Assembly (NCBI GenBank): GCA_002391105.1
Contig: DGRT01000100.1
Location: 1 to 24,342 of the forward strand
Origin: Lachnospiraceae bacterium UBA4381
GTDB lineage: Bacteria; Bacillota; Clostridia; Lachnospirales; Lachnospiraceae
Direction of reading: 5' to 3'
Length of the DNA: 24,342 nt
The notes beneath the pieces were generated by a model that was given only the letters and a program-made list of their open reading frames with translations, was not told where the DNA came from and did no database searches. The translations under genes were made by a program, and so were the position numbers. Positions 18,224 to 24,342 of the stretch are shown one piece after another; the first letter of the stretch is position 1; every line of letters starts with the position of its first letter.

Positions 18224-18289
18224 GACATAGTGTGTCCCATCCCCTAAAACAGGGCATTTGCTCGCTTTGTGTCCTGTAAATCGGGGATG
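18224..18289. repeat. Compound inverted-repeat element between the DUF5808 and Xre genes
   Basis: GACA/TGTC (18224-18236) is followed by a larger hairpin: CATCCCC (18238-18244) pairs with GGGGATG (18283-18289) and, inside an internal loop, ACAGG (18249-18253) pairs with CCTGT (18273-18277) around a 19-nt loop. The local GC content is above that of its surroundings and there is no T tract. It may be a dispersed palindromic repeat, an attenuator or an mRNA-stabilising structure. Confidence 0.5.
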
Positions 18290-18326
18290 AGATCAGGCAG
18301 ACTGTCAGTTGAAAGGAGGAACGCAA

Positions 18327-18842
18327 ATGGATTTACAGAAGATAGGAGTTTTCTTAAAGGAACTTCGTAACGATGCAAATCTGACACAGGAGCAACTGGC
18401 TGAAAAGCTGGGTGTATCAAGAAGAACGGTTTCGCGCTGGGAAACCGGAAGTAACATGCCTGATCTGGATATACTTATAGAATTATCTGACTATTATCAG
18501 GTTGATCTCAGGGAAATATTAAATGGAGAAAGGGAAAGCGAGAAAATGAACAAGGAATTGCAGGAAACTGTACTTCAGGTTGCTGAGTACAGTAGTGAGG
18601 AAAACAGAAACAGTACTATTATAGTGCGAAACTACTTTATAGTAGGTATAGCGGCACTTGTAATAAATGTAATAATAAACTTTCTAAATATGGGAGATAC
18701 CTTCTGGGTTGGATTCCTGAAGGGGGCTACATTTATAATTCCTTTATTATCTATGGTAATGGGCTTTTTATATACTACAGGAAGGATGGAGAAGATTGCA
18801 GCATTTAAGGAGCGTTTACGTGGTGGTATAAAGGAGGATTAG
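18327..18842 (+). CDS. Xre-family transcriptional regulator with C-terminal membrane segments
   Basis: The 171-residue protein opens with a Cro/CI-type helix-turn-helix (LTQEQLAEKLGVSRRTVSRW, ETGSNMPDLDILIELSDYY) and the DLREILNGE tail common in Firmicute Xre regulators. Two hydrophobic segments follow, at about residues 98-118 and 125-149, so the regulator is probably membrane-bound. This type is thought to sense a membrane or neighbouring-protein state, but the signal is not known. The ATG at 18327 is chosen because AAAGGAGGA lies just upstream; the frame is open to a TTG at 18309, but that codon overlaps the ribosome site. The stop is 4 bp before the next start, so the two are a translational pair. 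Confidence 0.88.
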   Translation: MDLQKIGVFLKELRNDANLTQEQLAEKLGVSRRTVSRWETGSNMPDLDILIELSDYYQVDLREILNGERESEKMNKELQETVLQVAEYSSEENRNSTIIVRNYFIVGIAALVINVIINFLNMGDTFWVGFLKGATFIIPLLSMVMGFLYTTGRMEKIAAFKERLRGGIKED

Positions 18843-18846
18843 TAAT

Positions 18847-19032
18847 ATGAGGAGTATGAATAAGCTTATATATATTGGATTTATGATAATAGTTGCATTA
18901 CTGATTATTGAAAGATTCTGGTTTTCTATTCCGGATATTGTGGCGATTATTCTTAGTATTATAGGTATTGCAGTTTTTGGAGTGGGAATGTATCTGGATA
19001 GAAAGCAAAAAGGAGGTTGTAAGAATAAATAG
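18847..19032 (+). CDS. Small two-segment membrane protein (hypothetical)
   Basis: A 61-residue product with two hydrophobic segments (about residues 7-22 and 26-48) and a basic, Lys-rich tail containing a Cys. I do not recognise the family. It is supported as a real gene by AAGGAGG 9 bp before the ATG, by the 4-bp gap from the Xre regulator stop, and by the membrane-protein character of the whole reading frame. A second in-frame ATG at 18856 is also possible. The context suggests a partner or target of the membrane-bound Xre regulator. Confidence 0.65.
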   Translation: MRSMNKLIYIGFMIIVALLIIERFWFSIPDIVAIILSIIGIAVFGVGMYLDRKQKGGCKNK

Positions 19033-19051
19033 CATACAGCTTTTCGTTTTT

Positions 19052-19082
19052 TTGCTTTGATTTATCATATAGGTTATGATAA
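19052..19082 (+). promoter_or_regulatory. Promoter with embedded palindrome before the DMT transporter gene
   Basis: TTGCTT (19052-19057) and TATGAT (19075-19080) are 17 bp apart. TTATCATA (19062-19069) and TATGATAA (19075-19082) form a perfect 8-bp inverted repeat with a 5-bp spacer that overlaps the -10 box, as an operator would. Predicted transcription starts near 19087, only about 8 nt before the ATG. The -35 box is weak, so the promoter call is tentative, while the palindrome is exact. Confidence 0.5.
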
Positions 19083-19094
19083 TATATCGAAGTT

Positions 19095-20018
19095 ATGGAA
19101 AAGAATAATTCACTTAGAAATTCATTTTTACTTTTACTGACCGCTATTATCTGGGGGACATCATTTGTAGCTCAGGCGGCAGGCATGGAATATGTAGGAC
19201 CATTCACCTTTAGTGTAGTTAGATATATACTTGGGGGACTGGTTCTTATTCCTGTTATCTGCTTTATCAGAAAGAGGCAGGAGAACCCTGCTGACCTGAA
19301 GCTTTCGATAAAGCATGGGATAGTTTGCGGTATCATACTGACTGTAGCCAGCAATTTCCAGCAGCTTGCCATGCTCCGTGCATCAACAGGGAAAGCCGGT
19401 TTTATAACAGCACTCTATATTATCCTAGTCCCTGTCATAGGAATATTTTTCAGAAAAAAGACCAGCCCGCTAATATGGGTGTGCGTTGTGCTTGCACTGG
19501 TAGGGCTGTATTTTTTATGTATAGGCAGGGGTAATTCGTATTCCTTTGAAATATCAGATGTACAGCTTCTTGCCTGTTCAGCAATGTTTTCCATTCATAT
19601 ACTTTATATTGACCATGCCAATGAAAAGGGTGTAGATGGAGTGGTGATGTCCAGCACACAGTTTCTGACTGCGGCTGTTATAAGTATGATATTTGTATAT
19701 CCTGTGGATGCCGGAATATATGGTATGGCTCCTTCCTTTGAGCTGATCAAAAATGCATTTCCATCTCTTTGCTACTCTGGCTTTATGGCATGTGGAGTGG
19801 CTTATACACTTCAGATAGTGGGACAAAAGGATGTAAATCCAACTATTGCCTCACTTATCATGAGTCTGGAATCAGTTGTTTCGGCAATATCCGGATTCCT
19901 GATACTGCATCAGAAAATGTCTGTTGATGAAGTGATCGGTTGTGTGATAATGTTTGCGGCTATTATTCTTGTTGAGCTATCCAAGAGTCCGGTATTTATG
20001 AAAAAGCGCTCAATATAA
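19095..20018 (+). CDS. DMT-superfamily (EamA) transporter
   Basis: The 307-residue protein has about ten membrane segments in two EamA repeats. The first opens with AIIWGTSFVAQAAGMEYVGP and the second with LLACSAMFSIHILYIDHA. The EamA family exports or imports small metabolites such as amino acids, sugars or nucleosides; the substrate cannot be told from the sequence. No good Shine-Dalgarno sequence precedes the ATG (only GAAG), which with the close promoter suggests a very short leader. The gene stands alone, with its own promoter, and the next promoter starts 10 bp after its stop. Confidence 0.88.
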   Translation: MEKNNSLRNSFLLLLTAIIWGTSFVAQAAGMEYVGPFTFSVVRYILGGLVLIPVICFIRKRQENPADLKLSIKHGIVCGIILTVASNFQQLAMLRASTGKAGFITALYIILVPVIGIFFRKKTSPLIWVCVVLALVGLYFLCIGRGNSYSFEISDVQLLACSAMFSIHILYIDHANEKGVDGVVMSSTQFLTAAVISMIFVYPVDAGIYGMAPSFELIKNAFPSLCYSGFMACGVAYTLQIVGQKDVNPTIASLIMSLESVVSAISGFLILHQKMSVDEVIGCVIMFAAIILVELSKSPVFMKKRSI

Positions 20019-20027
20019 GGTTTTTAC

Positions 20028-20056
20028 TTGAAATTGCAGAGATTATGGGGTATGAT
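20028..20056 (+). promoter_or_regulatory. Sigma-A promoter of the amino-acid ABC importer operon
   Basis: TTGAAA (20028-20033) and TATGAT (20051-20056) are exactly 17 bp apart; both match the consensus in 4-5 of 6 positions. The leader to the ATG at 20089 is about 25 nt and contains GGAGGT. It lies just after the DMT gene stop codon. Confidence 0.65.
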
Positions 20057-20088
20057 TTTGTTTTAACTCATGTTGGAGGTCGGATATT

Positions 20089-20787
20089 ATGATTCTGGCA
20101 AGTGAATGGTTTACTGAGATAGCAGAAACCTTTGAAAAATGCTTTATCAGAGATGACAGATATAAGCTTCTTCTAAGTGGTATAGGAGTTACGGTTAAGG
20201 TTTCTGTTCTGGCGGCAATAATGGGGCTTATAATAGGATTTCTTATAGCGCTATGTAACCTGTCAAAGAAAAAGCCACTTAATGTTATAGGTAAGATATA
20301 TACAGATGTTATCAGGGGTACGCCTTCAGTAACACAGTTGATGATCATATATTTTGTAGTTTTCAAGACGGTGGACTGGCCTAAATGGATTATAGCTGCT
20401 ATAGCATTTTCCATCAATTCAGGTGCTTATGTATCTGAGATCATTCGTGCAGGAATTCTGTCCATAGATAAGGGACAGACTGAAGCCGGAAGATCCCTGG
20501 GACTTAGCAAGGGGCAGACGATGGTAAGTATTATAGTTCCACAGGCAGTTAAGAATATCTTCCCTGCCATGTGTAATGAATTTATAACTCTTATCAAGGA
20601 AACGGCTATAGTTGGTTACGTTGGTCTTGTAGATATACAGAAGGCCGGTGATTTCATCAAGAGTGCAACCTATGAGGCTTTTATGCCACTTATAGCAACA
20701 GCTATTATATATTTCGTAATAATAAAGGTTCTCACACTTTTACTTGGTAATCTTGAAAAAAGACTTCGTAAGTCAGATAACAGGTAG
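20089..20787 (+). CDS. Polar amino-acid ABC importer, permease subunit (HisM/GlnP type)
   Basis: The 232-residue membrane protein has the GVTVKVSVLAAIMGLIIGFL opening, the RGTPSVTQLMIIYF element and the EAA loop with EAGRSLGLSKGQTMVSIIVP followed by NEFITLIKETA, all typical of the HisMQ/GlnP permease family for polar amino acids. It would form the membrane dimer driven by the ATPase encoded 12 bp downstream and fed by the lipoprotein encoded third. GGAGGT lies 8 bp before the ATG. Substrate is not certain; this subgroup transports glutamine, arginine, cystine or similar. Confidence 0.92.
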   Translation: MILASEWFTEIAETFEKCFIRDDRYKLLLSGIGVTVKVSVLAAIMGLIIGFLIALCNLSKKKPLNVIGKIYTDVIRGTPSVTQLMIIYFVVFKTVDWPKWIIAAIAFSINSGAYVSEIIRAGILSIDKGQTEAGRSLGLSKGQTMVSIIVPQAVKNIFPAMCNEFITLIKETAIVGYVGLVDIQKAGDFIKSATYEAFMPLIATAIIYFVIIKVLTLLLGNLEKRLRKSDNR

Positions 20788-20799
20788 GAGGTTAATTGC

Positions 20800-21534
20800 A
20801 TGATCAAGGTAAAGAATCTCCATAAGAGCTTTGGACCTAAGAATAACAGGCGCGAGGTTCTGAAGGGAATAAATGAAGATATAAATGATGGTGAAGTAGT
20901 AGTTGTAATCGGACCCTCAGGCTCCGGAAAGAGTACATTTCTAAGATGTCTTAACAGACTTGAGAAACCGGATTCAGGTGAAATATGGGTCGATGATGAG
21001 GATATTACAGTTCACGGAGTAAATGTAAATAAGGTTCGTGAAAAGATGGGAATGGTATTTCAGCATTTTAATCTGTTCCCGCATCTTACCGTTAAGAAAA
21101 ATATTACTCTTGCACCGGTCAAGCTGAAGAAGATGACGAAGGAAGAGGCAGATGCCAAAGCCATGGAGCTTCTTAAGATAGTAGGACTGGAGGACAAGGC
21201 TAATGAGTATCCGAAACAGCTTTCCGGCGGACAGCAGCAGAGAATCGCAATAGCAAGGGCACTGGCTATGGAACCGGAAATAATGCTTTTTGATGAACCT
21301 ACATCAGCTCTTGATCCTGAAATGGTTGGTGAGGTTCTGGAGGTTATGAAGAGACTTGCCAAGAGTGGTATGACCATGGTGGTAGTTACACACGAGATGG
21401 GATTTGCCAGAGAGGTTGGTTCCAGAATACTCTTTATGGATGACGGTGTTGTGCTTGAACAGGGTACTCCACAGGATATATTCGAGAATCCGCAGAATGA
21501 CCGTACCAGAGATTTTCTGAGTAAGGTGCTGTAG
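20800..21534 (+). CDS. Polar amino-acid ABC importer, ATP-binding subunit (GlnQ type)
   Basis: The 244-residue protein is a complete ABC ATPase: Walker A GPSGSGKST (about 39-47), Q-loop in MVFQHFNLFPH, signature LSGGQQQRIAIAR, Walker B IMLFDEPTSALD and H-loop VVVTHEM. The MGFAREVGSRILFMDDGV segment and the FENPQNDRTRDFLSKVL ending mark the polar amino-acid (GlnQ/HisP/ArtP) class. AGGAGG overlaps the stop of the permease gene. It is followed by two inverted repeats before the binding-protein gene. Confidence 0.95.
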   Translation: MIKVKNLHKSFGPKNNRREVLKGINEDINDGEVVVVIGPSGSGKSTFLRCLNRLEKPDSGEIWVDDEDITVHGVNVNKVREKMGMVFQHFNLFPHLTVKKNITLAPVKLKKMTKEEADAKAMELLKIVGLEDKANEYPKQLSGGQQQRIAIARALAMEPEIMLFDEPTSALDPEMVGEVLEVMKRLAKSGMTMVVVTHEMGFAREVGSRILFMDDGVVLEQGTPQDIFENPQNDRTRDFLSKVL

Positions 21535-21570
21535 ATAAGCTGATTAGGTACTTTCTAGAATGTGCTTATC
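21534..21570 (+). repeat. Inverted repeat at the end of the ATPase gene
   Basis: GATAAGC (21534-21540), which begins in the TAG stop, pairs with GCTTATC (21564-21570) around a 23-nt loop. No T tract follows, so it is not a standard terminator; it may slow exonucleases or partly end transcription before the binding-protein gene. Confidence 0.4.
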
Positions 21571-21590
21571 AATAATTATATAGATTGTGT

Positions 21591-21642
21591 TTTTCCGGAT
21601 ATGTAACTGCATTTTTATTCATCAGTAGAATTATCCGGAAAA
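21591..21642 (+). promoter_or_regulatory. 11-bp inverted repeat in the leader of the binding-protein gene
   Basis: TTTTCCGGATA (21591-21601) and TATCCGGAAAA (21632-21642) are perfect inverted copies separated by 30 bp. It lies 46 bp before the ATG of the binding-protein gene. It could form an RNA hairpin that stabilises or attenuates the message, or be a pair of protein-binding half-sites. No clear -35/-10 pair is visible here. Confidence 0.5.
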
Positions 21643-21687
21643 TGACATATAAAATATAGAATCTATTTTATAATAAGGAGAAAGATT

Positions 21688-22497
21688 ATGAAGAAGATTA
21701 AGAAGTTATTAGCACTTGGACTTGCTGCAGGTATGATGCTCACTGCAGTCGGATGTGGTGGAAGTAAGGATACTGCAAGCGTAGAAGAAAAGAATGAGAT
21801 AGTATTTGGTACTAATGCTGAGTTCCCTCCATTTGAGTTTGTTACATCAAACGGTGTTATCGGAGAGTTCGATGGTATCGATATGGCAATCGCTAAGAAG
21901 ATTGGCGAGGATATGGGTAAGGAAGCTAAGATCAATAATATGGAATTTGATTCACTTCTCCTTGCGCTTGATAATGGTCAGGTTGATGCAGTTATTGCCG
22001 GTATGACAGTAACAGATGAGAGAAAAGAATCCTATGATTTCTCGACTCCTTACTATACAGCAACACAGGTTATGATCGTGAAGAATGACAGTGATATCCA
22101 GAAGGCTTCCGATATGGCTGATAAGAAGATTGTTGTTATCCAGGGATATACAGGAGAAACCTGTGTTCAGGATCTTGGATATAGCTATGAAGCATTCAAG
22201 AAGGGTACTGAAGCTGTCATGGAGCTGGTAAATGGCAAGTGTGATGTTGTAGTTATCGACTCAGCTACTGCAGAGAAGTTCGTTGGAGATAATGAAGGTC
22301 TTAAAATAGTAGAGGATACTGATGCATTTGCAGCCGAGGAATATGCTATCGCTGTTAAGAAGGGTAATACTGAGCTTCTTAATAAGATAAATAACTCAGT
22401 TAATAAGCTTCTTGAGGATGGAACTATATCAGAGCTTTCAGCTCAGTATCTTGATATGGATACATCAGAGGAAGGATCATCAACAGATGCTGAATAA
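21688..22497 (+). CDS. Polar amino-acid ABC importer, substrate-binding lipoprotein
   Basis: The 269-residue protein starts with a lipoprotein signal peptide, MKKIKKLLALGLAAGMMLTA, with the lipobox AVGC and lipidated Cys23. The mature part has the family-3 solute-binding fold: FGTNAEFPPFEF, IDMAIAKKIGEDMG, DSLLLALDNGQVDAVIAGMT, DFSTPYY and GKCDVVVIDSATAEKFV. It captures a polar amino acid outside the membrane for the permease and ATPase encoded upstream. AAGGAG sits 7 bp before the ATG. The gene is 153 bp from the ATPase gene, a gap larger than in the rest of the operon and filled with inverted repeats, which would let it be expressed at a different level. It ends at a strong terminator. Confidence 0.93.
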   Translation: MKKIKKLLALGLAAGMMLTAVGCGGSKDTASVEEKNEIVFGTNAEFPPFEFVTSNGVIGEFDGIDMAIAKKIGEDMGKEAKINNMEFDSLLLALDNGQVDAVIAGMTVTDERKESYDFSTPYYTATQVMIVKNDSDIQKASDMADKKIVVIQGYTGETCVQDLGYSYEAFKKGTEAVMELVNGKCDVVVIDSATAEKFVGDNEGLKIVEDTDAFAAEEYAIAVKKGNTELLNKINNSVNKLLEDGTISELSAQYLDMDTSEEGSSTDAE

Positions 22498-22554
22498 TCT
22501 GATGATATGAATGTCTGTGTATTAACTACATAAATTGATATTTTTTTAGAAAAG

Positions 22555-22594
22555 ATATGATAGCCTGTTTCATGGACAGGTTATCATATTTTTT
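22555..22594 (+). terminator. Rho-independent terminator of the amino-acid importer operon
   Basis: ATATGATAGCCTGT (22555-22568) pairs with ACAGGTTATCATAT (22576-22589), with one G-T pair, around a 7-nt loop. A run of six T follows at 22589-22594. Confidence 0.92.
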
Positions 22595-22639
22595 GTCTGT
22601 AAAGGTTACTTTCCGTTTCTTTTTTTAATGAACATTTTG

Positions 22640-22661
22640 TGATAGAATGACATTAGTGTCA
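22640..22661 (+). promoter_or_regulatory. Extended -10 promoter with small palindrome before the GH13 gene
   Basis: TGATAGAAT (22640-22648) fits an extended -10 element (TG-N-TAGAAT). No convincing -35 box is present. TGACA-TTAG-TGTCA (22648-22661) is a 5-bp inverted repeat at the expected transcription start, possibly an operator for carbohydrate control. Leader to the ATG is about 65-70 nt. Confidence 0.4.
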
Positions 22662-22722
22662 AAAATCAAAAGGAACTTTGGCACATTCCATTAGAATTAC
22701 TTCGAAAAAAGGAGGGGATATT

Positions 22723-24324
22723 ATGCCGGAATGGTTAAAGAAAGCGATATTCTATGAGATATATCCACAAAGCTTTTATGATACAAATGGTGACGGTATA
22801 GGTGATATCGAGGGAATCATACAGAAGCTGGATTATATAAAATACCTTGGAGCAAATGCTTTATGGATAAATCCATGGTATGATTCGCCCTTTAAGGATG
22901 CCGGGTATGATGTCCGTGACTACAAGCTGGTAGCTCCGCGCTATGGTACTAATGAAGATGCAAAGAGGCTGTTTGATGAGGCACATAAAAAGGGAATCCA
23001 TGTGCTTCTGGATCTTGTGCCCGGACATACCTCAGAAGAACACCCCTGGTTTCTGGAGAGTAAAAAGGCTTTAAAAAGAGTGGATGGAAAGCTGAAAAAA
23101 AATGAGTATTCAGATAGATATATCTGGTCGGATTTCTGGTTATCCGGAATGGCAGGTCATCCTTATATTGGTGGAGAATCAGATAGAAATGGAACATATA
23201 TGCTTAATTTCTTCAAATGTCAGCCTGCTCTTAATTATGGATTTGCCAATCCAAAAGAAAAATGGCAGATGTCCTATAAGGATGTAGAGCCTATGAAGAC
23301 ACTTAGGGCCATGATGGATGTTATGAAGTTCTGGCTGGATATGGGCGCTGATGGATTCAGGGTTGATATGGCAAATTCACTTGTCAAGGATGATGACGAT
23401 GACAAATCCTGTACCTGTTCTTTATGGCGCACAGTACGTAATATGCTTGATAACCAGTATCCAGAGGCTGCACTTGTTGCTGAATGGAGCAATCCCTGTC
23501 AGGCAATCAATTCTGCAGGATTTCATATGGATTTCTATCTTGATCATATTGGTAATGGTTATAATTATCTGCTAAGGGAATATGAGGCTTACAGAGATCC
23601 CAGAGAGATTCCGGATAGGAGCTATTTCAAAAAGGACAGCGGATGCGATATAACTGAATTCCTGCTGGATTATATCCCTAAGCTGAATGCCACAAAGGAT
23701 AAGGGCTTTATAAGCTTTATAACCTGCAATCACGATACACCACGTGCTGCATTTACATTAGATGAATCAGAACTAAAGGTGGCATATGCAACACTTCTTA
23801 CTTTGCCGGGAGTGCCATTTATATATTATGGTGATGAGATAGGTATGAGATATATAGAGGATATGCCAACCAAAGAGGGAGGTTATACCAGAACAGGCTC
23901 CAGAACTCCTATGCAGTGGGATGATTCCTATAATATGGGCTTCTCAAAGGCGGACTCTGACAAGCTTTATCTGCCGGTTGATCCGGAAGGACCTAATGTA
24001 AGAGACCAGCAGCTTAGACGCGATTCACTGCTTAATACACTATGCGAGATATTGAAGCTTCGGCATGAAGAAGACTCGTTGGATGCCGACTCGGATTTTG
24101 AAGTTATTATGGGAGAAGAAAACCAGCCCTTCATATATAGAAGAGGCAGGCTTATAATACTGGTCAATCCTTCTATAGAGTCCAATACCATAAATGATCC
24201 TGGCTTTATTCTAAGTAATTATAAAGCGGAGAACATAGAGAAACTCTATAGCATAGGTGAGACAATATTTGACAAAGACACTATTAAAGTAGGAGCACAA
24301 AGCTTCACAATTATCACCATGTGA
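22723..24324 (+). CDS. GH13 alpha-glucosidase-type glycoside hydrolase
   Basis: The 533-residue cytoplasmic enzyme (no signal peptide) has the GH13 barrel with its conserved regions: DLVPGH (Asp97-His102), GFRVDMA with the nucleophile Asp215, ALVAEW with the acid/base Glu254, and TCNHDTPR with His337-Asp338. QPALN at 167-171 and NGDGIGDIEGI near the start place it near the oligo-1,6-glucosidase/trehalose-synthase-like subfamilies. It probably hydrolyses alpha-glucosidic bonds of short maltose-type or isomaltose-type oligosaccharides, or transfers glucosyl units; the exact reaction is uncertain. Start ATG 22723 has AAAGGAGGGG just upstream; the frame is open to a TTG at 22678 but that has no ribosome site. 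A C-terminal beta domain with INDPGFILSNY is complete. The gene stands alone after a terminator. Confidence 0.9.
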   Translation: MPEWLKKAIFYEIYPQSFYDTNGDGIGDIEGIIQKLDYIKYLGANALWINPWYDSPFKDAGYDVRDYKLVAPRYGTNEDAKRLFDEAHKKGIHVLLDLVPGHTSEEHPWFLESKKALKRVDGKLKKNEYSDRYIWSDFWLSGMAGHPYIGGESDRNGTYMLNFFKCQPALNYGFANPKEKWQMSYKDVEPMKTLRAMMDVMKFWLDMGADGFRVDMANSLVKDDDDDKSCTCSLWRTVRNMLDNQYPEAALVAEWSNPCQAINSAGFHMDFYLDHIGNGYNYLLREYEAYRDPREIPDRSYFKKDSGCDITEFLLDYIPKLNATKDKGFISFITCNHDTPRAAFTLDESELKVAYATLLTLPGVPFIYYGDEIGMRYIEDMPTKEGGYTRTGSRTPMQWDDSYNMGFSKADSDKLYLPVDPEGPNVRDQQLRRDSLLNTLCEILKLRHEEDSLDADSDFEVIMGEENQPFIYRRGRLIILVNPSIESNTINDPGFILSNYKAENIEKLYSIGETIFDKDTIKVGAQSFTIITM

Positions 24325-24342
24325 CAAGGGGACAGGCACCTT
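24325..24342 (+). repeat. Left part of a probable palindromic repeat (cut by window edge)
   Basis: Directly after the GH13 stop, GTGACAAGGGGACAGGCACC begins (the first few bases overlap the stop). GGGGACAGGCACCT resembles the left arm and loop of dispersed GGGGACAGG...CCTGTCCCC hairpins common between genes in clostridia. The right arm is outside the window, so this is a recognition of style, not a complete structure. Confidence 0.35.

Noticed and set aside
19002..19058. AAAGCAAAAA/TTTTTGCTTT inverted repeat as a terminator after the 61-aa gene
   Set aside because: The arms are real but the loop is 37 nt, the stem is nearly all A-T and the left arm lies within the coding region; too weak to call.
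21669..21674. TATAAT just before the binding-protein gene as a -10 box
   Set aside because: Transcription would start within the ribosome site, and no -35 box is found at the right distance.
22678..22722. TTG 22678 as start of the GH13 gene
   Set aside because: No ribosome site, and the added residues (MAHSIRITSKKGGDI) are not typical of the family; ATG 22723 follows a strong AAAGGAGGGG.
1..24342. CRISPR array, tRNA, rRNA, insertion sequence or phage attachment site
   Set aside because: Looked for regular spaced repeats, tRNA-like cloverleafs, transposase genes and terminal inverted repeats; none seen.

Overview
The window is AT-rich, with Shine-Dalgarno sequences of the AGGAGG type, sigma-A-like promoters, a sortase-type surface protein and monoderm transport systems. 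Together these point to a low-GC Firmicute, most likely an anaerobic gut or rumen Lachnospiraceae (Butyrivibrio/Roseburia-like). The family is an inference from style and gene content; no rRNA or marker gene is present.

Region 1 (1-9948): the 3' part of one giant gene, open from the left edge. It encodes at least 3315 residues of a secreted, wall-anchored protein. In order it has a Ser/Asn/Asp-rich low-complexity stretch, large unassigned beta-rich regions, a series of SpaA/Cna-B-like domains, a BspA-like (DUF285) leucine-rich block that looks inserted into a Cna-B domain, further Cna-B/pilin-like domains, and an LVPTG sorting signal. The DUF285 block uses clearly different codons from the rest of the gene. 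A strong hairpin terminator follows.

Region 2 (about 10160-15143): a three-gene operon for an NHLM/NHLP-type peptide exporter. It encodes a very short membrane-fusion protein (139 aa), a C39 peptidase-permease-ATPase, and a second permease-ATPase with the family N-terminal extension. It has its own promoter and an upstream 21-bp inverted repeat, and ends at a perfect 13-bp bidirectional hairpin. No precursor peptide or modification enzyme is visible, so the cargo is unknown; it may lie to the left or elsewhere. Convergent to the operon is a CPBP (Abi) membrane protease gene, a family that includes bacteriocin self-immunity proteins.

Region 3 (16171-19032): a regulatory and membrane cassette divergent from the CPBP gene. 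It holds a YtrA-type GntR repressor with a well-formed operator on its own promoter, a polytopic DUF5808-type membrane protein, an Xre-family regulator with two membrane segments, and a 61-aa two-segment membrane protein.

Region 4 (19052-24342): housekeeping metabolism and transport. It holds an EamA/DMT permease with a palindrome on its promoter, a polar amino-acid ABC importer (permease, ATPase, lipoprotein) ending at a classic terminator, and a GH13 alpha-glucosidase-type enzyme. The window stops inside what looks like a dispersed palindromic repeat.

The most interesting part is the junction of the giant mosaic adhesin with an orphan NHLM exporter that has a stripped-down membrane-fusion protein and a candidate immunity protease beside it.
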